This document shows positions 18,443 through 31,100 of a DNA stretch of 64,000 nucleotides, one piece after another (positions within the stretch are counted from its first letter, which is position 1; each line of letters opens with the position of its first letter). The notes beneath the pieces were generated by a model, which saw only the letters and a list, made by a program, of their open reading frames with translations, did not search any database and had not been told where the DNA came from. The DNA lies in the NCBI RefSeq assembly GCF_003226565.1, contig NZ_QKOE01000013.1, positions 1 to 64,000 of the forward strand, written 5' to 3'. The stretch comes from Parazoarcus communis SWub3 = DSM 12120. GTDB lineage: Bacteria; Pseudomonadota; Gammaproteobacteria; Burkholderiales; Rhodocyclaceae. The position numbers were made by a program, and so were the translations under genes.

Positions 18443-19726
18443 TCAGCCCAGCGCGGCAAACACCTTGCGCGCCGCGGCGATCGTCGCCTCGATGTCAGCC
18501 TCGCCATGCGCCGCCGATACAAAACCCGCCTCGAATGCCGAGGGTGCAAAATAATGCCCCGCATCCAGCATGGCATGAAAGAAGCGGTTGAAGGCCTCAC
18601 GATCGGACGCCATCACATCGGCAAAGGATGCAGGCACGGCGGCGCTGAAATACACACCGAACATGCCACCGACGGCATCGGCGCTGAAGCCGACACCCGC
18701 ATCATCAGCCGCCACCTTCAAGCCATCTACAAGCTGTGCGGTACGCGCCGCCAGCCGGTCGTAGAATCCGACCTCGCGGGTCAACTGCAGGGACACTTTG
18801 CCGGCAGCCACTGCCACCGGGCTGCCCGACAAGGTGCCGGCCTGGTAAACAGTACCCAGTGGAGCGATCTTTTCCATGATGTCGCGACGGCCGCCAAATG
18901 CCCCCACCGGCATGCCACCACCAATCACCTTGCCCAGCGTGGTCAAGTCGGGCGTGATCCCGTACAAGCCCTGCACACCACGCGGACCAACGCGAAAACC
19001 CGTCATCACCTCATCGAAGATCAACACGGTGCCGTACTGGGTACACAGCCGGCGCAAGCCCTCCAGGAATCCGGCACGCGGCTTGATCAGGTTCATGTTG
19101 CCGGCGATCGGCTCGACGATGATGGCCGCGATCTGGTCCCCACGCGCCTTGAACACTGCCTCAACCTGATCGAGGTCGTTGAAATCGAGCACGATGGTGT
19201 GCTTGGCGAAATCTTCCGGCACCCCACCGGAAGACGGATTGCCGAAAGTCAGCAACCCGGAACCCGCCTTCACCAACAGGCTGTCAGCATGACCGTGGTA
19301 ACAGCCTTCGAACTTGATGATCGCATCACGCCCGGTAAAGCCACGGGCGAGCCGGATCGCACTCATCGTCGCCTCGGTACCGGAGCTGACCAGACGTACC
19401 ATCTCGAGCGACGGCAACATCTCGCACAACAACTCCGCCATCTCGACCTCGCCTTCGGTCGGTGCGCCAAAGGACAGACCTTTCAGCGCGGCCTCTCGCA
19501 CCGCCTCGACAATGGCCGGGTGAGCGTGCCCGGTGATCGCAGGCCCCCACGAGCCGACGTAATCGATATAGGCCTTGCCATCAGCGTCCCACACTCGCGC
19601 CCCTTCGGCACGATCGATGAAGCGCGGCGTGCCACCCACCGAGCGAAAGGCGCGAACCGGAGAATTGACGCCACCAGGAATGGTCTGTTGGGCGCGTTCG
19701 AAAAGTGCTGCGTTACGACTGGTCAT
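18443..19726 (-). CDS. hemL: Glutamate-1-semialdehyde 2,1-aminomutase
   Basis: PLP enzyme that converts glutamate-1-semialdehyde to 5-aminolevulinate, the C5 route to haem. It has 427 residues. The N-terminus has [11 protein letters not shown], the substrate loop is [16 protein letters not shown], and the PLP-lysine segment is [17 protein letters not shown]. It ends facing mgtE and is separated by 74 bases from thiE on the same strand. Confidence 0.97.
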   Translation of the reverse strand: MTSRNAALFERAQQTIPGGVNSPVRAFRSVGGTPRFIDRAEGARVWDADGKAYIDYVGSWGPAITGHAHPAIVEAVREAALKGLSFGAPTEGEVEMAELLCEMLPSLEMVRLVSSGTEATMSAIRLARGFTGRDAIIKFEGCYHGHADSLLVKAGSGLLTFGNPSSGGVPEDFAKHTIVLDFNDLDQVEAVFKARGDQIAAIIVEPIAGNMNLIKPRAGFLEGLRRLCTQYGTVLIFDEVMTGFRVGPRGVQGLYGITPDLTTLGKVIGGGMPVGAFGGRRDIMEKIAPLGTVYQAGTLSGSPVAVAAGKVSLQLTREVGFYDRLAARTAQLVDGLKVAADDAGVGFSADAVGGMFGVYFSAAVPASFADVMASDREAFNRFFHAMLDAGHYFAPSAFEAGFVSAAHGEADIEATIAAARKVFAALG

Positions 19727-19800
19727 GGCGGGATGTTCGGGCTGTTCGTCAAAACGGGATTGTCACCCGAGCATGACAGACCGGTCCACCCACACAACAC

Positions 19801-20436
19801 TCAATCCTGGCTGGCAGGCCACAACGCAGCATAGGCCGCAGCACGCGCCGCCGGGTTGGCGGCACCAAATAGATCGGTGATCACCGCCAGCAGGTCGGCC
19901 CCTGCGTCAATCAGCGTGGGGGCATTGTCCACCGTGATGCCACCAATCGCGGCCACCCGCACCCCCAGTTCCCGCCTTGCGCGCGTGATCAAGTCCAGCG
20001 GGGCGCGGGCGGCAAGCGGCTTGGTCGGAGACGCGAACATCGCGCCAAAGGCAACGTAATCCACCCCCGCCTCGGCCCCCGCCTGCGCACGCGCCCACTC
20101 GCCGTAACACGACACCCCAAGGATGTAGCCTGCCCCCAACCGCCTGCGAGCCAGCGCAGGATCGCCATCGTCGCGCCCGAGGTGTACGCCGTCGGCCCCA
20201 ATCTCCAGTGCAAGCGGCAGATCGTCGTTGATCACCAGCGGCACGCCCGCCCGACGGCAGGCCGCGAGCAAGGCCTGGGCCTGCACCCGACGCAACTCGG
20301 GCGTCGCAGTCTTGTTTCGATATTGCAGCAGCGCAGGACGTGCACACAGCACTGTCTCCACCTGCGTCAACAAGCGTACGGTATCGGGCTCGTCCGGCGT
20401 CACCGCATAGACACCGCGCAAGGTGCGCTCAATCAT
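19801..20436 (-). CDS. thiE: Thiamine-phosphate synthase
   Basis: Joins HMP-pyrophosphate and thiazole phosphate to form thiamine monophosphate. 211 residues from the ATG at 20436, which has a GGAG ribosome site and overlaps the thiD stop by 8 bases. Motifs: LQYRNK, VINDDLPLALEIGADGVHLGRDD, GVSCYGEWARA, FASPTK and AIGGIT. Translational coupling to thiD fits consecutive steps in thiamine synthesis. Confidence 0.94.
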   Translation of the reverse strand: MIERTLRGVYAVTPDEPDTVRLLTQVETVLCARPALLQYRNKTATPELRRVQAQALLAACRRAGVPLVINDDLPLALEIGADGVHLGRDDGDPALARRRLGAGYILGVSCYGEWARAQAGAEAGVDYVAFGAMFASPTKPLAARAPLDLITRARRELGVRVAAIGGITVDNAPTLIDAGADLLAVITDLFGAANPAARAAAYAALWPASQD

Positions 20437-21256
20437 CCACGGCTCCTTTGCCCCGCGCCCAGAAGAAGCGGTCGGGCACGGCCCTGCCCATGCCCGGCAG
20501 ATAGGCATGACGCAGCGCCTGCTGGGCAAACTCCTGCGCCTCACGCACTGCCTCCGGCAACGCCATGCCATGCGCCAGCGCCGCAGCCGCGGCAGCGGCG
20601 ATCGTCGCACCCGCACCAACGAAACGTCCGGGCAGTCGCTCCCAGGCATCGGTGCGCACGACACCAGAAGCATCGACCAGTACGTTGATCACCTGCGGCC
20701 CATGATCTCCACCCCCAGTCAGCAACACGTATTCCACTCCGATCTCGAGCAGCCGGGCGACAGCCTCTTCCGCACTCAGTGCCGGCGCCTCGTCGTCGTC
20801 GAGTCCGGCCAGACGCAGCACCTCATGGCGGCTGGCGACCAGCAGGGTAGTCTGCGAAAGGATCAATTCGGTCAGCACCGCAGCCATGTCTTCATCAACA
20901 CCCACACCGGTGTACAGCGCAGGCTCCACCACCAGCGGCACGCCGGGATAATCGGACAGCACCTCGGCGATGGCCACCAGATTGTCCACGCTACCGCCAT
21001 AGCCGAGCTTGAAGGCGTGAACAGGGATGTCCTCGAGCACGGTACGCAACTGCGCCACCAGAATATCGGTATCGAGCGGCTCGCACTCTTCGATGCCACG
21101 GGTATCCCGCACCACCGAGGCGGTCTGCACCGGCAAGGGATGACAGCCCATGCTCGCCAGAGTCAGGATGTCCGAGGGTAAACCTCCGCCCGCGGTCGCA
21201 TCGCTGGCAGAGAGGCAGAGCACAGCAGGAGGCAGGTCGGGTATATCGACAGGCAT
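20429..21256 (-). CDS. thiD: Hydroxymethylpyrimidine/phosphomethylpyrimidine kinase-like protein
   Basis: Ribokinase-fold kinase that phosphorylates HMP to HMP-PP. 275 residues from the ATG at 21256; a GTG 9 bases upstream is an alternative. N-terminal SASDATAGGGLPSDILTLASMG is typical. The active-site loop near the C-terminus reads RFVGAGATIAAA, where characterised ThiD proteins have GTGCT, so the usual Cys is Ala. Fusion with or proximity to thiE supports the pathway assignment. It is divergent from the rubredoxin gene, and I see no TPP riboswitch in the short upstream gap. Confidence 0.85.
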   Translation of the reverse strand: MPVDIPDLPPAVLCLSASDATAGGGLPSDILTLASMGCHPLPVQTASVVRDTRGIEECEPLDTDILVAQLRTVLEDIPVHAFKLGYGGSVDNLVAIAEVLSDYPGVPLVVEPALYTGVGVDEDMAAVLTELILSQTTLLVASRHEVLRLAGLDDDEAPALSAEEAVARLLEIGVEYVLLTGGGDHGPQVINVLVDASGVVRTDAWERLPGRFVGAGATIAAAAAAALAHGMALPEAVREAQEFAQQALRHAYLPGMGRAVPDRFFWARGKGAVDD

Positions 21257-21342
21257 GATGTCCACAGCCGCGCCCGTCTGGCGCAGCGAAGTAAATACAG
21301 TTAGATTTGATGCATTTTACTGCGTTTCAGCGAAGCCTCCCG

Positions 21343-21522
21343 ATGTCCGACGCCCCATTCAAGACCTATATGTGCCTCATCTGCGGCTTTATCTACGACG
21401 AGGCCGCCGGCCTGCCCACCGAGGGCATCGCACCCGGAACCCGATGGGAAGACGTCCCTCCGAACTGGACGTGTCCCGAATGCGAAGCCCGCAAGGAAGA
21501 CTTCGAGATGATCGAAATATGA
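21343..21522 (+). CDS. Rubredoxin
   Basis: 59-residue one-iron electron carrier. The two Cys pairs are CLIC(G) and CPEC, with the conserved YDEAAG, GTRWEDVPPNWTCPECEA and KEDFEMIE features. The start at 21343 gives MSDAPFKTYMC, a normal length; a longer frame upstream lies in the promoter region. Divergent from thiD. Cytoplasmic. Confidence 0.95.
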   Translation: MSDAPFKTYMCLICGFIYDEAAGLPTEGIAPGTRWEDVPPNWTCPECEARKEDFEMIEI

Positions 21523-21631
21523 CAAGCGTTGTGTTCGACCACGTCTTTTGGAGTATCCTTGGGAATAAATCGAAATCGACTCGTGCCCGAGGCAGTGCCG
21601 CCCCGGGACGACGTCACAGAGGACACACTGC

Positions 21632-22018
21632 ATGGACCTGACCGGACTCAAGGTGATGGTCATCGACGACAGCAACACCATTCGTCGTAGCGCCGAGATC
21701 TTTCTCAGCCAGGCCGGCTGCCAGGTGCTGCTGGCCGAAGACGGATTCGACGCGCTGGCCAAGATCACCGACCACCACCCGGACGTCATTTTTGTCGATA
21801 TCATGATGCCCCGACTGGACGGCTATCAGACCTGCGCCCTGATCAAGAAGAACCCCCGCCTGTCGGCGACGCCGGTCATCATGCTGTCGTCCAAGGACGG
21901 CCTGTTCGACCGTGCCCGTGGTCGCATGGTGGGCTCCGACGAATACCTCACCAAGCCGTTCACCAAGGACAGCCTGATCAAGGCGGTTGCCGCCCACACC
22001 GGCGAACGCTCCCGTTGA
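21632..22018 (+). CDS. pilG: Twitching motility response regulator PilG
   Basis: Single-domain CheY-like receiver of the Pil/Chp chemosensory system, which promotes pilus extension and motility in Pseudomonas. It has 128 residues. Acidic pair D12-D13, phospho-acceptor D56 in VDIMMPRLDG, and conserved Ser and Lys in LSSKDG and TKPF. First gene of pilG-pilH-pilI-pilJ-chpA. Confidence 0.93.
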   Translation: MDLTGLKVMVIDDSNTIRRSAEIFLSQAGCQVLLAEDGFDALAKITDHHPDVIFVDIMMPRLDGYQTCALIKKNPRLSATPVIMLSSKDGLFDRARGRMVGSDEYLTKPFTKDSLIKAVAAHTGERSR

Positions 22019-22043
22019 ACCTCAACTATCGCCACCCTCTCCG

Positions 22044-22409
22044 ATGCCGATCAAGAAGATACTCGTAGTCGACGATTCGCCGACCGAACGCCTGGCACTC
22101 ACAGAAGTGCTGGTCAAACACGGTTATCAGGTGACCACCGCCGAAAGCGGCGAGGAAGCCATCAACAAAAGCCGCAGCGAGCTGCCCGACCTCATCCTGA
22201 TGGATGTCGTCATGCCCGGCATGAACGGCTACCAGGCGACGCGGACCATCTCCCGCGATGAAGCCACCCGCAATATCCCCATCATCATGTGCACCAGCAA
22301 GGGACTCGAGACCGACAAGATCTGGGGCATGCGCCAGGGCGCATTCGATTACATGGTCAAACCGGTGGACCACGAGGCCTTGCTGGCCCGGATCAAGAGC
22401 ATCGACTGA
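22044..22409 (+). CDS. pilH: Twitching motility response regulator PilH
   Basis: Second CheY-like receiver of the Pil/Chp system; in Pseudomonas it counteracts PilG, perhaps as a phosphate sink. 121 residues from the ATG at 22044, 25 bases after pilG. Phospho-acceptor D54 in LMDVVMPGMNG, acidic pair D10-D11, CTSKGLETDKIWGMRQGA and VKPVD. The KIWGMRQGA segment is a PilH hallmark. Confidence 0.93.
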   Translation: MPIKKILVVDDSPTERLALTEVLVKHGYQVTTAESGEEAINKSRSELPDLILMDVVMPGMNGYQATRTISRDEATRNIPIIMCTSKGLETDKIWGMRQGAFDYMVKPVDHEALLARIKSID

Positions 22410-22414
22410 ACATC

Positions 22415-22927
22415 ATGTCCAGACGAATCAGCCTGCGTGAATTCCAGGAAAATCTTGCCCGTCGGCTGGCCGAGGCGAAAACCGGCGAACGACGTGGCCT
22501 TCTGGGCATCCAGGCAGGCAGTGAGAACTGGCTGCTCGACCTTGCAGAAACCGGTGAGATACTGACACCGCCGGCATTGGCCGCAGTACCGCTGACGCGG
22601 GACTGGTATCGTGGCCTGGCCAATGTCCGCGGCACCCTTTATGGCGTCGTCGACTTCTCGCGCTTTCACCACGGCGCACCCACCCCTGCTGTTGGCAGTG
22701 CCCGACTGCTGTTGATCGGCGCACGACTCGGCGTACATAGCGCCCTGCTGGTCACGCGCGTGCTTGGCCTGCGCAGCCGGGAAGACTTCGAGCCCGACAG
22801 CGGACTGGCTGACGAGCGCCCCTGGGTCCGCGAACGTGTCCGCGACATGCAGGACCACCCCTGGCTGAGGCTCGATACCTCGCGCCTGCTTGCACACAGT
22901 GCATTTCTCGACGCTGGAACGGACTAA
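22415..22927 (+). CDS. pilI: CheW-like adaptor PilI
   Basis: Couples the PilJ receptor to the ChpA kinase. 170 residues from the ATG at 22415, five bases after pilH. The CheW fold is seen in [38 protein letters not shown], followed by [24 protein letters not shown]. Part of the pilGHIJ-chpA operon. Confidence 0.9.
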   Translation: MSRRISLREFQENLARRLAEAKTGERRGLLGIQAGSENWLLDLAETGEILTPPALAAVPLTRDWYRGLANVRGTLYGVVDFSRFHHGAPTPAVGSARLLLIGARLGVHSALLVTRVLGLRSREDFEPDSGLADERPWVRERVRDMQDHPWLRLDTSRLLAHSAFLDAGTD

Positions 22928-22982
22928 TCCGCACCGGCCCACATCCATTCACTCGACCACTCATAGCGGCGGAGCACGGCAA

Positions 22983-25106
22983 ATGGCATTCAAGCTCTCC
23001 TTTGGCAAGGAAAAGACCACGGAGCGCGAAGCAGCGTCCGACACCACGATCATGGAGAACCACAGTCCCTCCAAGCCGACGAGCAGCAAGCCGCCATCGC
23101 CCCGCAGCGAGCGCTCCCTGAATGAGCGTGTCCGCAATCTCGGCCTGCTGTTCGGTGTCATGGTGCTCGCCACCGTCGGCCTGGTCATCTATCAGACGCA
23201 GCAAACCGGCAACGCGACCCGCCAGGTTGCAGCTGCAGGGGAGATGCAGACCCTGTCGCAACAGATTGCCAAGGCAGCACAGCTGGCACTGCAAGGCAAT
23301 CCGACCGCATTCAAGGAGCTGCGCCAGGGCAGCGAGCGCTTCTCCGCACTGGCGCAGGCACTGGACCAGGGCGGCACCCCCGATGGCGACACCCTGCCCG
23401 CAGCCTCGACCAACGCCCGTCCGCAACTCGAACGCGTCATCGCCAGCTGGCGCAAGATGGAACAGGACACCCAACAGCTGACCCGGCAGGAGCAGATCCT
23501 GCTGACGCTCAACGCCTCGGTCACCACCATCAACAAGGACAATGCCGACCTGCTCGACCTCAGTGAGCAGATCGCTGCCCTGCGACTTCAGGGCGGTGCT
23601 GCCGCACGCGACGTCGTCACCGCAAACCGCGTGGTGATGCTGACCCAACGCATCGCCAAGAACGTCAACGCCCTGCTCGTTGCCGACACCATCGACCCGG
23701 AAGTCGCCTTCCTTCTCGGCAAGGACACCAACAACTTCCGCGAACAGCTGACTGCTCTCGAGCAGATGGGTGGCGATGCGGAAACCCGTAACAGCGTGAA
23801 GGCACTGGCCACCGCTGCTCAACCGACACTCGACGCGGTATCCAACATCCTTGGCAACATCCAGTTGCTGGTGCAGGCCAAACAGGCTGGCAACCGACTG
23901 TTCAACGACTCTGCAGCGCTGCTTACCCAAGCCGGCGACCTGGGCGAGGCTTTCAACAGCACCGTGCGCGGCTTCAACCCGGTTTCCGCCCTGATTGCGC
24001 TGACCGCGCTGGCCGCACTGGCCGCGCTGGGTGCGATGGCAAAGATCTACAACGACGACCTTTCTCAACGCCAGGCTGACGCGGAACGTCAGCGACTGAG
24101 TGCGGAAAATGATCGTAATCTCACGCAGCAGGCCATCCTGCGTCTGATGAACGAAATGGGCGACCTGGCCGACGGCGACCTGACCATCCGTGCCACCGTC
24201 TCCGAAGACATTACCGGCGCGATTGCCGACTCGGTCAATTACACCATCGAAGAACTGTCGGTGCTGGTCCGCCGCATCAACGACGCTGCCATCCGTGTTA
24301 CTGCAGCCACCCAGGCCGCACAACGAACCTCGAACGAGCTGCTTGACGCGACCGAACGCCAGACCCGCGAGATTGAGGATGTCGGCAGCACCGTGCAACG
24401 CATGGCGCAATCGATGACCGAGTCGTCAGCACGCGCCTTCGAATCCGCACAGGTTGCACGGCGCTCTCTCGAATCCGCCCGGAAAGGTGCTGACGCGGTG
24501 GAAAACACCATTCGCGGCATGAACGCGATTCGCGAGAAGATCCAGGAGACCTCCAAGCGCATCAAGCGTCTGGGCGAATCGTCGCAGGAGATCGGTGAAA
24601 TCGTGGAGCTGATTTCCGACATTACCGAACAAACCAACGTCCTCGCCCTCAATGCAGCCATTCAGGCTGCATCCGCAGGTGAGGCAGGACGCGGCTTCAC
24701 CGTGGTGGCAGAAGAAGTGCAGCGCCTGGCCGAACGCTCGGCCGAAGCGACCAAGCAGATCACCGCAATCGTGAAGACCATTCAGACTGACACCCAGGAC
24801 GCGGTTGGCGCAATGGAAAACGCCACCCGCGACGTGGTCGAAGGCGCCCAACTGTCCGACGCTGCCGGCCAGGCACTGGCCGAGATTGGTCAGGTATCGA
24901 CTGACGCGGCACTGCGTATTGAGCAGATTTCAACCGACACCCAGAATCAGGCTGAAACCGCCGGGCGGGTCGCGGAAACCATGAAGGACATCCTGGCCAT
25001 TACCGAGCAGACGACACGTGGCACCAAACAGACCGCCGTGTCGATCGGTCAGCTCGCTGACCTCGCCGTCGAACTCAAGGGCTCGGTATCGGGCTTCAAG
25101 GTCTAA
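22983..25106 (+). CDS. pilJ: Methyl-accepting chemotaxis protein PilJ
   Basis: Membrane receptor of the type IV pilus chemosensory system. 707 residues from the ATG at 22983. A basic/Ser-rich cytoplasmic N-terminus, TM1 at about 54-72, a helical PilJ-type periplasmic sensor, TM2 near 335-352 ([19 protein letters not shown]), a HAMP-like linker and a long signalling hairpin. Its tip reads [16 protein letters not shown] near residue 548. Sits between pilI and chpA. No CheR/CheB-type genes follow. Confidence 0.94.
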   Translation: MAFKLSFGKEKTTEREAASDTTIMENHSPSKPTSSKPPSPRSERSLNERVRNLGLLFGVMVLATVGLVIYQTQQTGNATRQVAAAGEMQTLSQQIAKAAQLALQGNPTAFKELRQGSERFSALAQALDQGGTPDGDTLPAASTNARPQLERVIASWRKMEQDTQQLTRQEQILLTLNASVTTINKDNADLLDLSEQIAALRLQGGAAARDVVTANRVVMLTQRIAKNVNALLVADTIDPEVAFLLGKDTNNFREQLTALEQMGGDAETRNSVKALATAAQPTLDAVSNILGNIQLLVQAKQAGNRLFNDSAALLTQAGDLGEAFNSTVRGFNPVSALIALTALAALAALGAMAKIYNDDLSQRQADAERQRLSAENDRNLTQQAILRLMNEMGDLADGDLTIRATVSEDITGAIADSVNYTIEELSVLVRRINDAAIRVTAATQAAQRTSNELLDATERQTREIEDVGSTVQRMAQSMTESSARAFESAQVARRSLESARKGADAVENTIRGMNAIREKIQETSKRIKRLGESSQEIGEIVELISDITEQTNVLALNAAIQAASAGEAGRGFTVVAEEVQRLAERSAEATKQITAIVKTIQTDTQDAVGAMENATRDVVEGAQLSDAAGQALAEIGQVSTDAALRIEQISTDTQNQAETAGRVAETMKDILAITEQTTRGTKQTAVSIGQLADLAVELKGSVSGFKV

Positions 25107-25122
25107 ACTAGAGTAACGCTCC

Positions 25123-28100
25123 ATGACGCAAGCCAAGGAACTGGACCTGGGGCCACTGACCTGGGTCAAGAGCGAGATCGATCTCGCGCTCGCGCGGGCC
25201 GCCGAAAGCCTGGAGGCTGCTGCGCAGGCCGAAGACGGACCCGCACGCGTCCAGTTCGCGCAGACCCATCTCCATCAGGTCCGCGGCGCACTGTCGATCG
25301 TCGGCCTGGACGGCCTGACCCAGTTCGCGACCTCGGTGGACCAGTTCCTCGGCGCGATGACGCAGGGCGAGATTACGGCGACGCCAGCACATCTGGAACT
25401 GGGACGGCGAGCACTGGCCACCATTTCCAACTACCTGGAAGAGCTCTCTCACGGTTCCAGCGATCAGCCCTTGCGGCTCTTTCCGCTTTACCGCGAAATC
25501 GCGCTCGTCCACGGCAAGGATGCCCCCTCTCCTGCCGACCTGTTCTTTCCGGACATGGGCGTGCGGTCCCCTCGTCCATCCACCGATCCCCAAACCCTGC
25601 CCGCCGACATCCGCCAGGAACGTGTCCGCAGTGCCAGAGCCCGTTTCCAGCGCGGCTTGCTGGAGTGGATGAAGCAACCCGATTCCCCGTCGGGTATCGG
25701 ACACATCACCGAAGCGCTCCGCACCCTCGAATCGGTCGAGATCAGTCCGCCACTGCGCGCACTCTGGTGGGCCGGCCAGGCACTGGCTGACACCCTGTCC
25801 CAGCAAGGCAGTCAAGGCCTGACCACTGGCCGCCGTCTGCTCTCCCAACTGGAAGCGCTACTACGACGCCTGGTCAACGGCCCACAGGCCGTGCCCGAAC
25901 GTCTGCTGCGAGAGTTGCTCTACCATGTCGCGGCAGCGCCACAGCGCACCCCGCTGCAACAGGCCGTCACACAAGCCTGGTCACTCACCGACCTGCTGCC
26001 GGAAGCCGGCTCACGGGTCAGTGAGCTTCCGCTGGCGCCGTTACTGCAGGATTTGCGCAGCCGGCTGGCACAGATCAAGCTCGACTGGGACGACTTCAGC
26101 AACGGCACGGCCGCAGCGCTGCCGCGCTTCGAACAGCAGGTCGATGAATTTGCTACCGTAGCGAATCGCCTTGGCCACCCCGCGTTTGATCGACTGGTGT
26201 GTGGCATACGCGATTTCAGTCACTGGCTGCGCAAGGACCCCCTGCAGCTCAGGGAAACCCTCGCCATCGAACTCGCGACTGCACTGCTGCTGGCAGAAAC
26301 GTCACTCGAACGCGGCTCGCCAGACAGCAGCTTTGCTGTACAGGTCAATGACACCCTGGCACGTCTGGACGCCCTTCAACGTGGCGAGACCCCCGCGTCA
26401 CCCGACCAGTCGCCAGGACTGGAAGCCGCTCGCCGGGCCCAGGAGAAAGAAGCCCTGTCGCAACTGGCCCGCGAAATCCTCAGCAGCCTGGCTAACATCG
26501 AACAGGCACTCGACGACTTCTTCCGCGACGAACAGAAGCGGGCTCCGTTAGCACAGCTGTCAGCCCCCTTGCACCAGATAGAAGGCGCACTGACCCTTCT
26601 TGGCGAAACGGATGCCATCACGGTCGTCCATGAAGCCGAAGCCCTTATTGGCCGGTATGCGGCCGGCGAGAACCCCAGCGACGCATCCGAGTTCGAATCG
26701 CTCGCTCATAGACTGTCGGCGCTGGGTTTCTTCATCCAGTCGCTTCAGCACAGCCGGGTACCCTTGTCCAACTTCCTGTATCCCGAACAGCGCGGGCACG
26801 CCGAGGCCGCCCCCCTGGCCGAAATCACTACGGCACCGGCGGATTCGTTTGAAGCTGCTGCACCACAGGAAACGGTCACCGAGAATCTTGCACCGGAGAT
26901 CGATGCCGTCATCGACGAGTCGTCTCCCCCCATTGCTGCAACCGAACTCACGGCAGAAGCCACCTCCGAGGTCGCTGAGCCGGCGCCCGCAGCGCAGCCC
27001 GTACCAACCGCACCACCGCCGCCCGTCAGTAACGAAGAGATCGATGCCGAATTGCTGTGCATCTTCATCGAGGAAGCCCACGAAGTGCTTGGCACCGTCG
27101 GTGAGCAACTCGAACTCTCGCGTACGGAACCCGCAAACCGCGAATACCTCACCGCCATCCGGCGCGGCTTCCATACCCTCAAGGGCAGCGGCCGCATGGT
27201 GGGCCTGCGCGATTTCGGTGAAGCCGCCTGGGGGCTGGAGCAGACCCTGAACCGCTGGCTGCAGCTCGAATGGTATGCAACGCCTGCCCTCCATCACCTG
27301 ATCGACGACGCTCACCAACAGTTCTCGGACTGGGTTCAGCAACTCGAACATGGCGGACCGCAGGCACGTGACGTCGCCACCCTGCTTGCCGAAGCCGACC
27401 GACTTCGTAGTGGCGATGCGCCCGTCCAGGTGCCGGCAACGATCAGCCGTACCCCAGAGCCGGAGCGCGGGGACGAATCGATCGAGCCCATGGACGAAGG
27501 CGTCGTCACCGTCCTTGGCTTCGACGACCTTACGCTGTCGGACAGTGGCGAGATCCTGCCCTTCATGGCGCAACCGTCGGGCGAGCCGGATTTCCTGCCC
27601 GAGGAGACCTCGCTCGACGAACCCGCGTTGTTTGCCGAGACAGACGATCTCGAAGCCGAAGCCCTCAACCCTGCGGATGTGGTTACGAGCCTCGATCTCA
27701 GCGAGCTGCTGACCGCGGATGAGACAGGGACCCTGCCCCCCAGCGGTACCGACGAGCCGTCCTTGCCCTCTTCCAGCAACGAGGCCGAAACCGAGGCCGA
27801 CCTTGCGCCCATCAACCTTGGCCCATTGCTCGATTCGATCGACTTCGACTTGTCGAGTGAGGAGGATCTCGAATCCGCGGTCGACGAGCATCTGGTCGAG
27901 CCTGTCGAAATTGCCGACAGCGGGATCGAAGCCTCACCAACCGGGTGGGTTGAAGGCGCAGACGAATACACCCCGGAACTGCCGGATCTGGAATCGTTCG
28001 AAGGCCTCGATGTGGATGAGGCGCCTATCGTCCCGTCCGGAGCCGAACTGCCCGTCCTGTCCGGCCCCGAAGACACGGACCTTGCCCTGCCGCCAGCCGC

Positions 28101-31100
28101 AGACGCCCACGCAGACGCCCAGATGGAGGCGCAGGACGACATCTGGGAGCTCGCAGACGAGACCGTAGCGCTCGACGACAGCACGGCAATCCCGGTGCCC
28201 GACAAGTCCGAGCAGGAGATTTCCGCGCCGTATCCGGAGCCCGGCGTCGCGGACCATGCCGAGCCATTGACGGCCACGCCGATCGACAGCACGCCAATCG
28301 AAGCCTTGGTCGAAGCGACTATCGAAGGACCCGGGGCCTCCGAAACGATCACCGACGGGGTCATCGACGGTGTACCCCCCACGCTGGGCGCCACCACGGC
28401 AGAAGAGACCGTTGCAGAAACAGACACGGTGCTCGAACCAGATGTTGCCGACACCACGCGATCCGAGACCGACGCTCTGCCCTCCCCGGCCAGCGGCGAC
28501 TTCGTCACGATCGGCATGGTCGAGGTCTCTCGTCCGCTTTACGATCTCTACATGGTCGAGGCCCGGCACCATATCGCCACGCTGCACCAGGACCTGCGCC
28601 GCCTGACCACCAATCCGACCCTGCAGCTGCCTGAAACCTCACTCCGTGCCGCGCACACCTTCGCCGGCATCTCGGGCACCTCACGGCTGGCTCCGCTGCA
28701 GAACCTGGCGCGTGCGCTCGAACAAGCCATCCAGCGCCTGCGCGATCAAGGCCAGTCTCCCGCCACAGAGGAACTCGCGCTGTTCGGCTCCAGTGTCGAT
28801 GCCCTGGAAGCCATGCTCGCCGAGGTCGGCAATCGCAGCATGCCACTGCCGACACCAGAACTCGTCGAACAGCTCGACGCCGTCGGTCGCGCACATCTGG
28901 AACCGCTGGCGGCGACCGATGCCCCGACCATCCCGAGTCCAGCAGTAGCAAGCACTCAAGAAGTCGAGGAAACTCACGGCTCGCTGCGCATCAACGACGA
29001 AATTGATGAGCAGTTGTTGCCGATCTTCCTCGATGAAGCCGGTGAGCTGATCAGTGATCTCCACGCCAGCCTGCGCAGTTGGCAAACCGAGCCGACTACG
29101 GAGCAGTCCAAGAGCGTGGCCCGACTGCTGCACACGCTCAAGGGCAGTGCCCGCATGACGGGTGCGATGACACTTGGCGAACACATCCACCAGCTCGAAT
29201 CGCGGCTTGAAGCCGCGCTGCGCACCGATCAGGATATCCCTGCGCTGATCGACGAACTGACCGGCGGGCTCGACCTGACCGAACAGATGATCGATGCGCT
29301 GGCCGGCGGCGGCGCCGTACCCGGTCAGCCGCTGGAACAGGCCGAAACGGCAGGCCCCACCGACGACACCGTCCCGACCGAAGGTGAGTCCGGTACGGCT
29401 GCCGGTACGCTGCGCGTACGTGCCGAACTGGTCGACCGATTCGTCAATGAAGCCGGCGAGATCGGCGTCGCACGTACACGTATCGAAGGCGAACTGCGCA
29501 ACCTGCGCCGCTCGATGCTCGACCTGACCGAAAACGTCATCCGCCTGCGCAACCAGTTGCGCGAAGTCGAGCTGCAGGCCGATGTGCAGATGCAGTCACG
29601 CATCGCCCAGGCTGAATCCCATCACACGTCCTTCGACCCGCTGGAGATGGATCGCTATACCCGGTTGCAGGAACTGACCCGGATGATGGCCGAGAGTGTC
29701 AACGACGTGACCACCGTCCAGCAAAGCCTGCTCAAGAATCTCGATGGCGCCGATCTGGCAATTCATAGCCAGGCGCGGCTGTCACGAGAACTGCAGCAAG
29801 CGCTGATGCGGGTGCGGATGGTGCCCTTTGACAGCCTGGCCGACCGGCTTTATCGCATTGTCCGCAAAGGCGCCAAGGAACTCGGCAAACGTGCCAACCT
29901 CGACCTGCGCGGCGGACGCATCGAAGTCGACCGCAGCATGCTGGAACATATGGTTGCACCGCTCGAGCATCTGCTGCGTAACTCGCTCGCACACGGCATC
30001 GAGGCACCCGCCGAACGCAAGGCGGCGGGCAAGCCGGAGATCGGTCAGATCACACTCACCGTGCGCCAGGAAGGCAATGAAATCTCGCTTGAGCTCGCCG
30101 ATGATGGCGCTGGCCTCAACTTTGAACGCATCGCCGCACGGGCGCGTGAGAATGGACTGCTGGGCGCTGACGAAGCCACCGATGAGCGCCGTCTGACCAA
30201 CCTGATCTTCGTCCCCGGCTTCTCCACTGCAGGAGCATTGTCGGCGGTCTCGGGGCGCGGCGTCGGCATGGACGTGGTCAAATCCGAAACTGCGGCAGTC
30301 GGTGGCCGTATCGATGTGGGCAGCACCCCTGGCAACGGCACGGTGTTCCGCATCTACCTGCCATTGACGCTGGCCGTCACCCAGGCACTGCTGATCCGTG
30401 CCGGCGGCCGCCACTACGCCATTCCGTCCAGCATGGTCGCGCAGGTCATGGAGCTCAAGGCCGACGCCCTCGAGCAACTGCGCCGTGATGGCGGCACCGA
30501 GTGGCTGGGTCAGCACTACGCTTACCGCTACTTGCCGCGGCTGCTCGGCGACCGCAACAGCCAACCCGAAATCCAGCGCTACAACTGGGTACTGTTGCTG
30601 CGCGCCGGGGCACAGACCCTGGCACTGCATGTCGACGCCTTGCGTGGCAACCAGGAAATCATTGTCAAGAATGCGGGTCCGCAACTGACCCGCATCGTCG
30701 GCATGTCCGGCGCCACGGTGCTGGGCGACGGCGAGATCGTGCTGATCCTCAACCCCGTCGCGCTGGCCAGCCGCAGCCTCGCGGCACACGAAGTGGATAC
30801 GATGGAGGCTGGCGGCGTTGCTGCATCCGCCGTCGAGGACAAGCTTGCTCATCTACCGGTCGTGATGGTGGTGGACGATTCGCTGACCGTCCGCAAGATC
30901 ACCAGCCGCCTGCTCGAGCGTGAAGGTTACCGGGTGATCACGGCCAAGGACGGCGTAGACGCACTGGAAGCGCTGGTCGAAACCACGCCTGACGTGATCC
31001 TGTCCGACATCGAAATGCCGCGCATGGACGGCTTCGACCTGGTTCGCAACATCCGCGCCGACGCGCGCACACATGACATCCCGGTCATCATGATCACCTC

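Noticed and set aside
21257-21342. TPP riboswitch or FNR box in the thiD/rubredoxin gap
   Set aside because: The gap is too short for a THI element, and only a TTGAT half-site is present without its partner.
22752-24410. 552-codon open frame antisense to pilJ
   Set aside because: Composition follows from reversed helical coiled-coil codons; no ribosome site, no motif.
26560-28517. Overlapping antisense open frames within chpA, one very Ser-rich
   Set aside because: They mirror the acidic, repetitive linker of ChpA and show no independent features.
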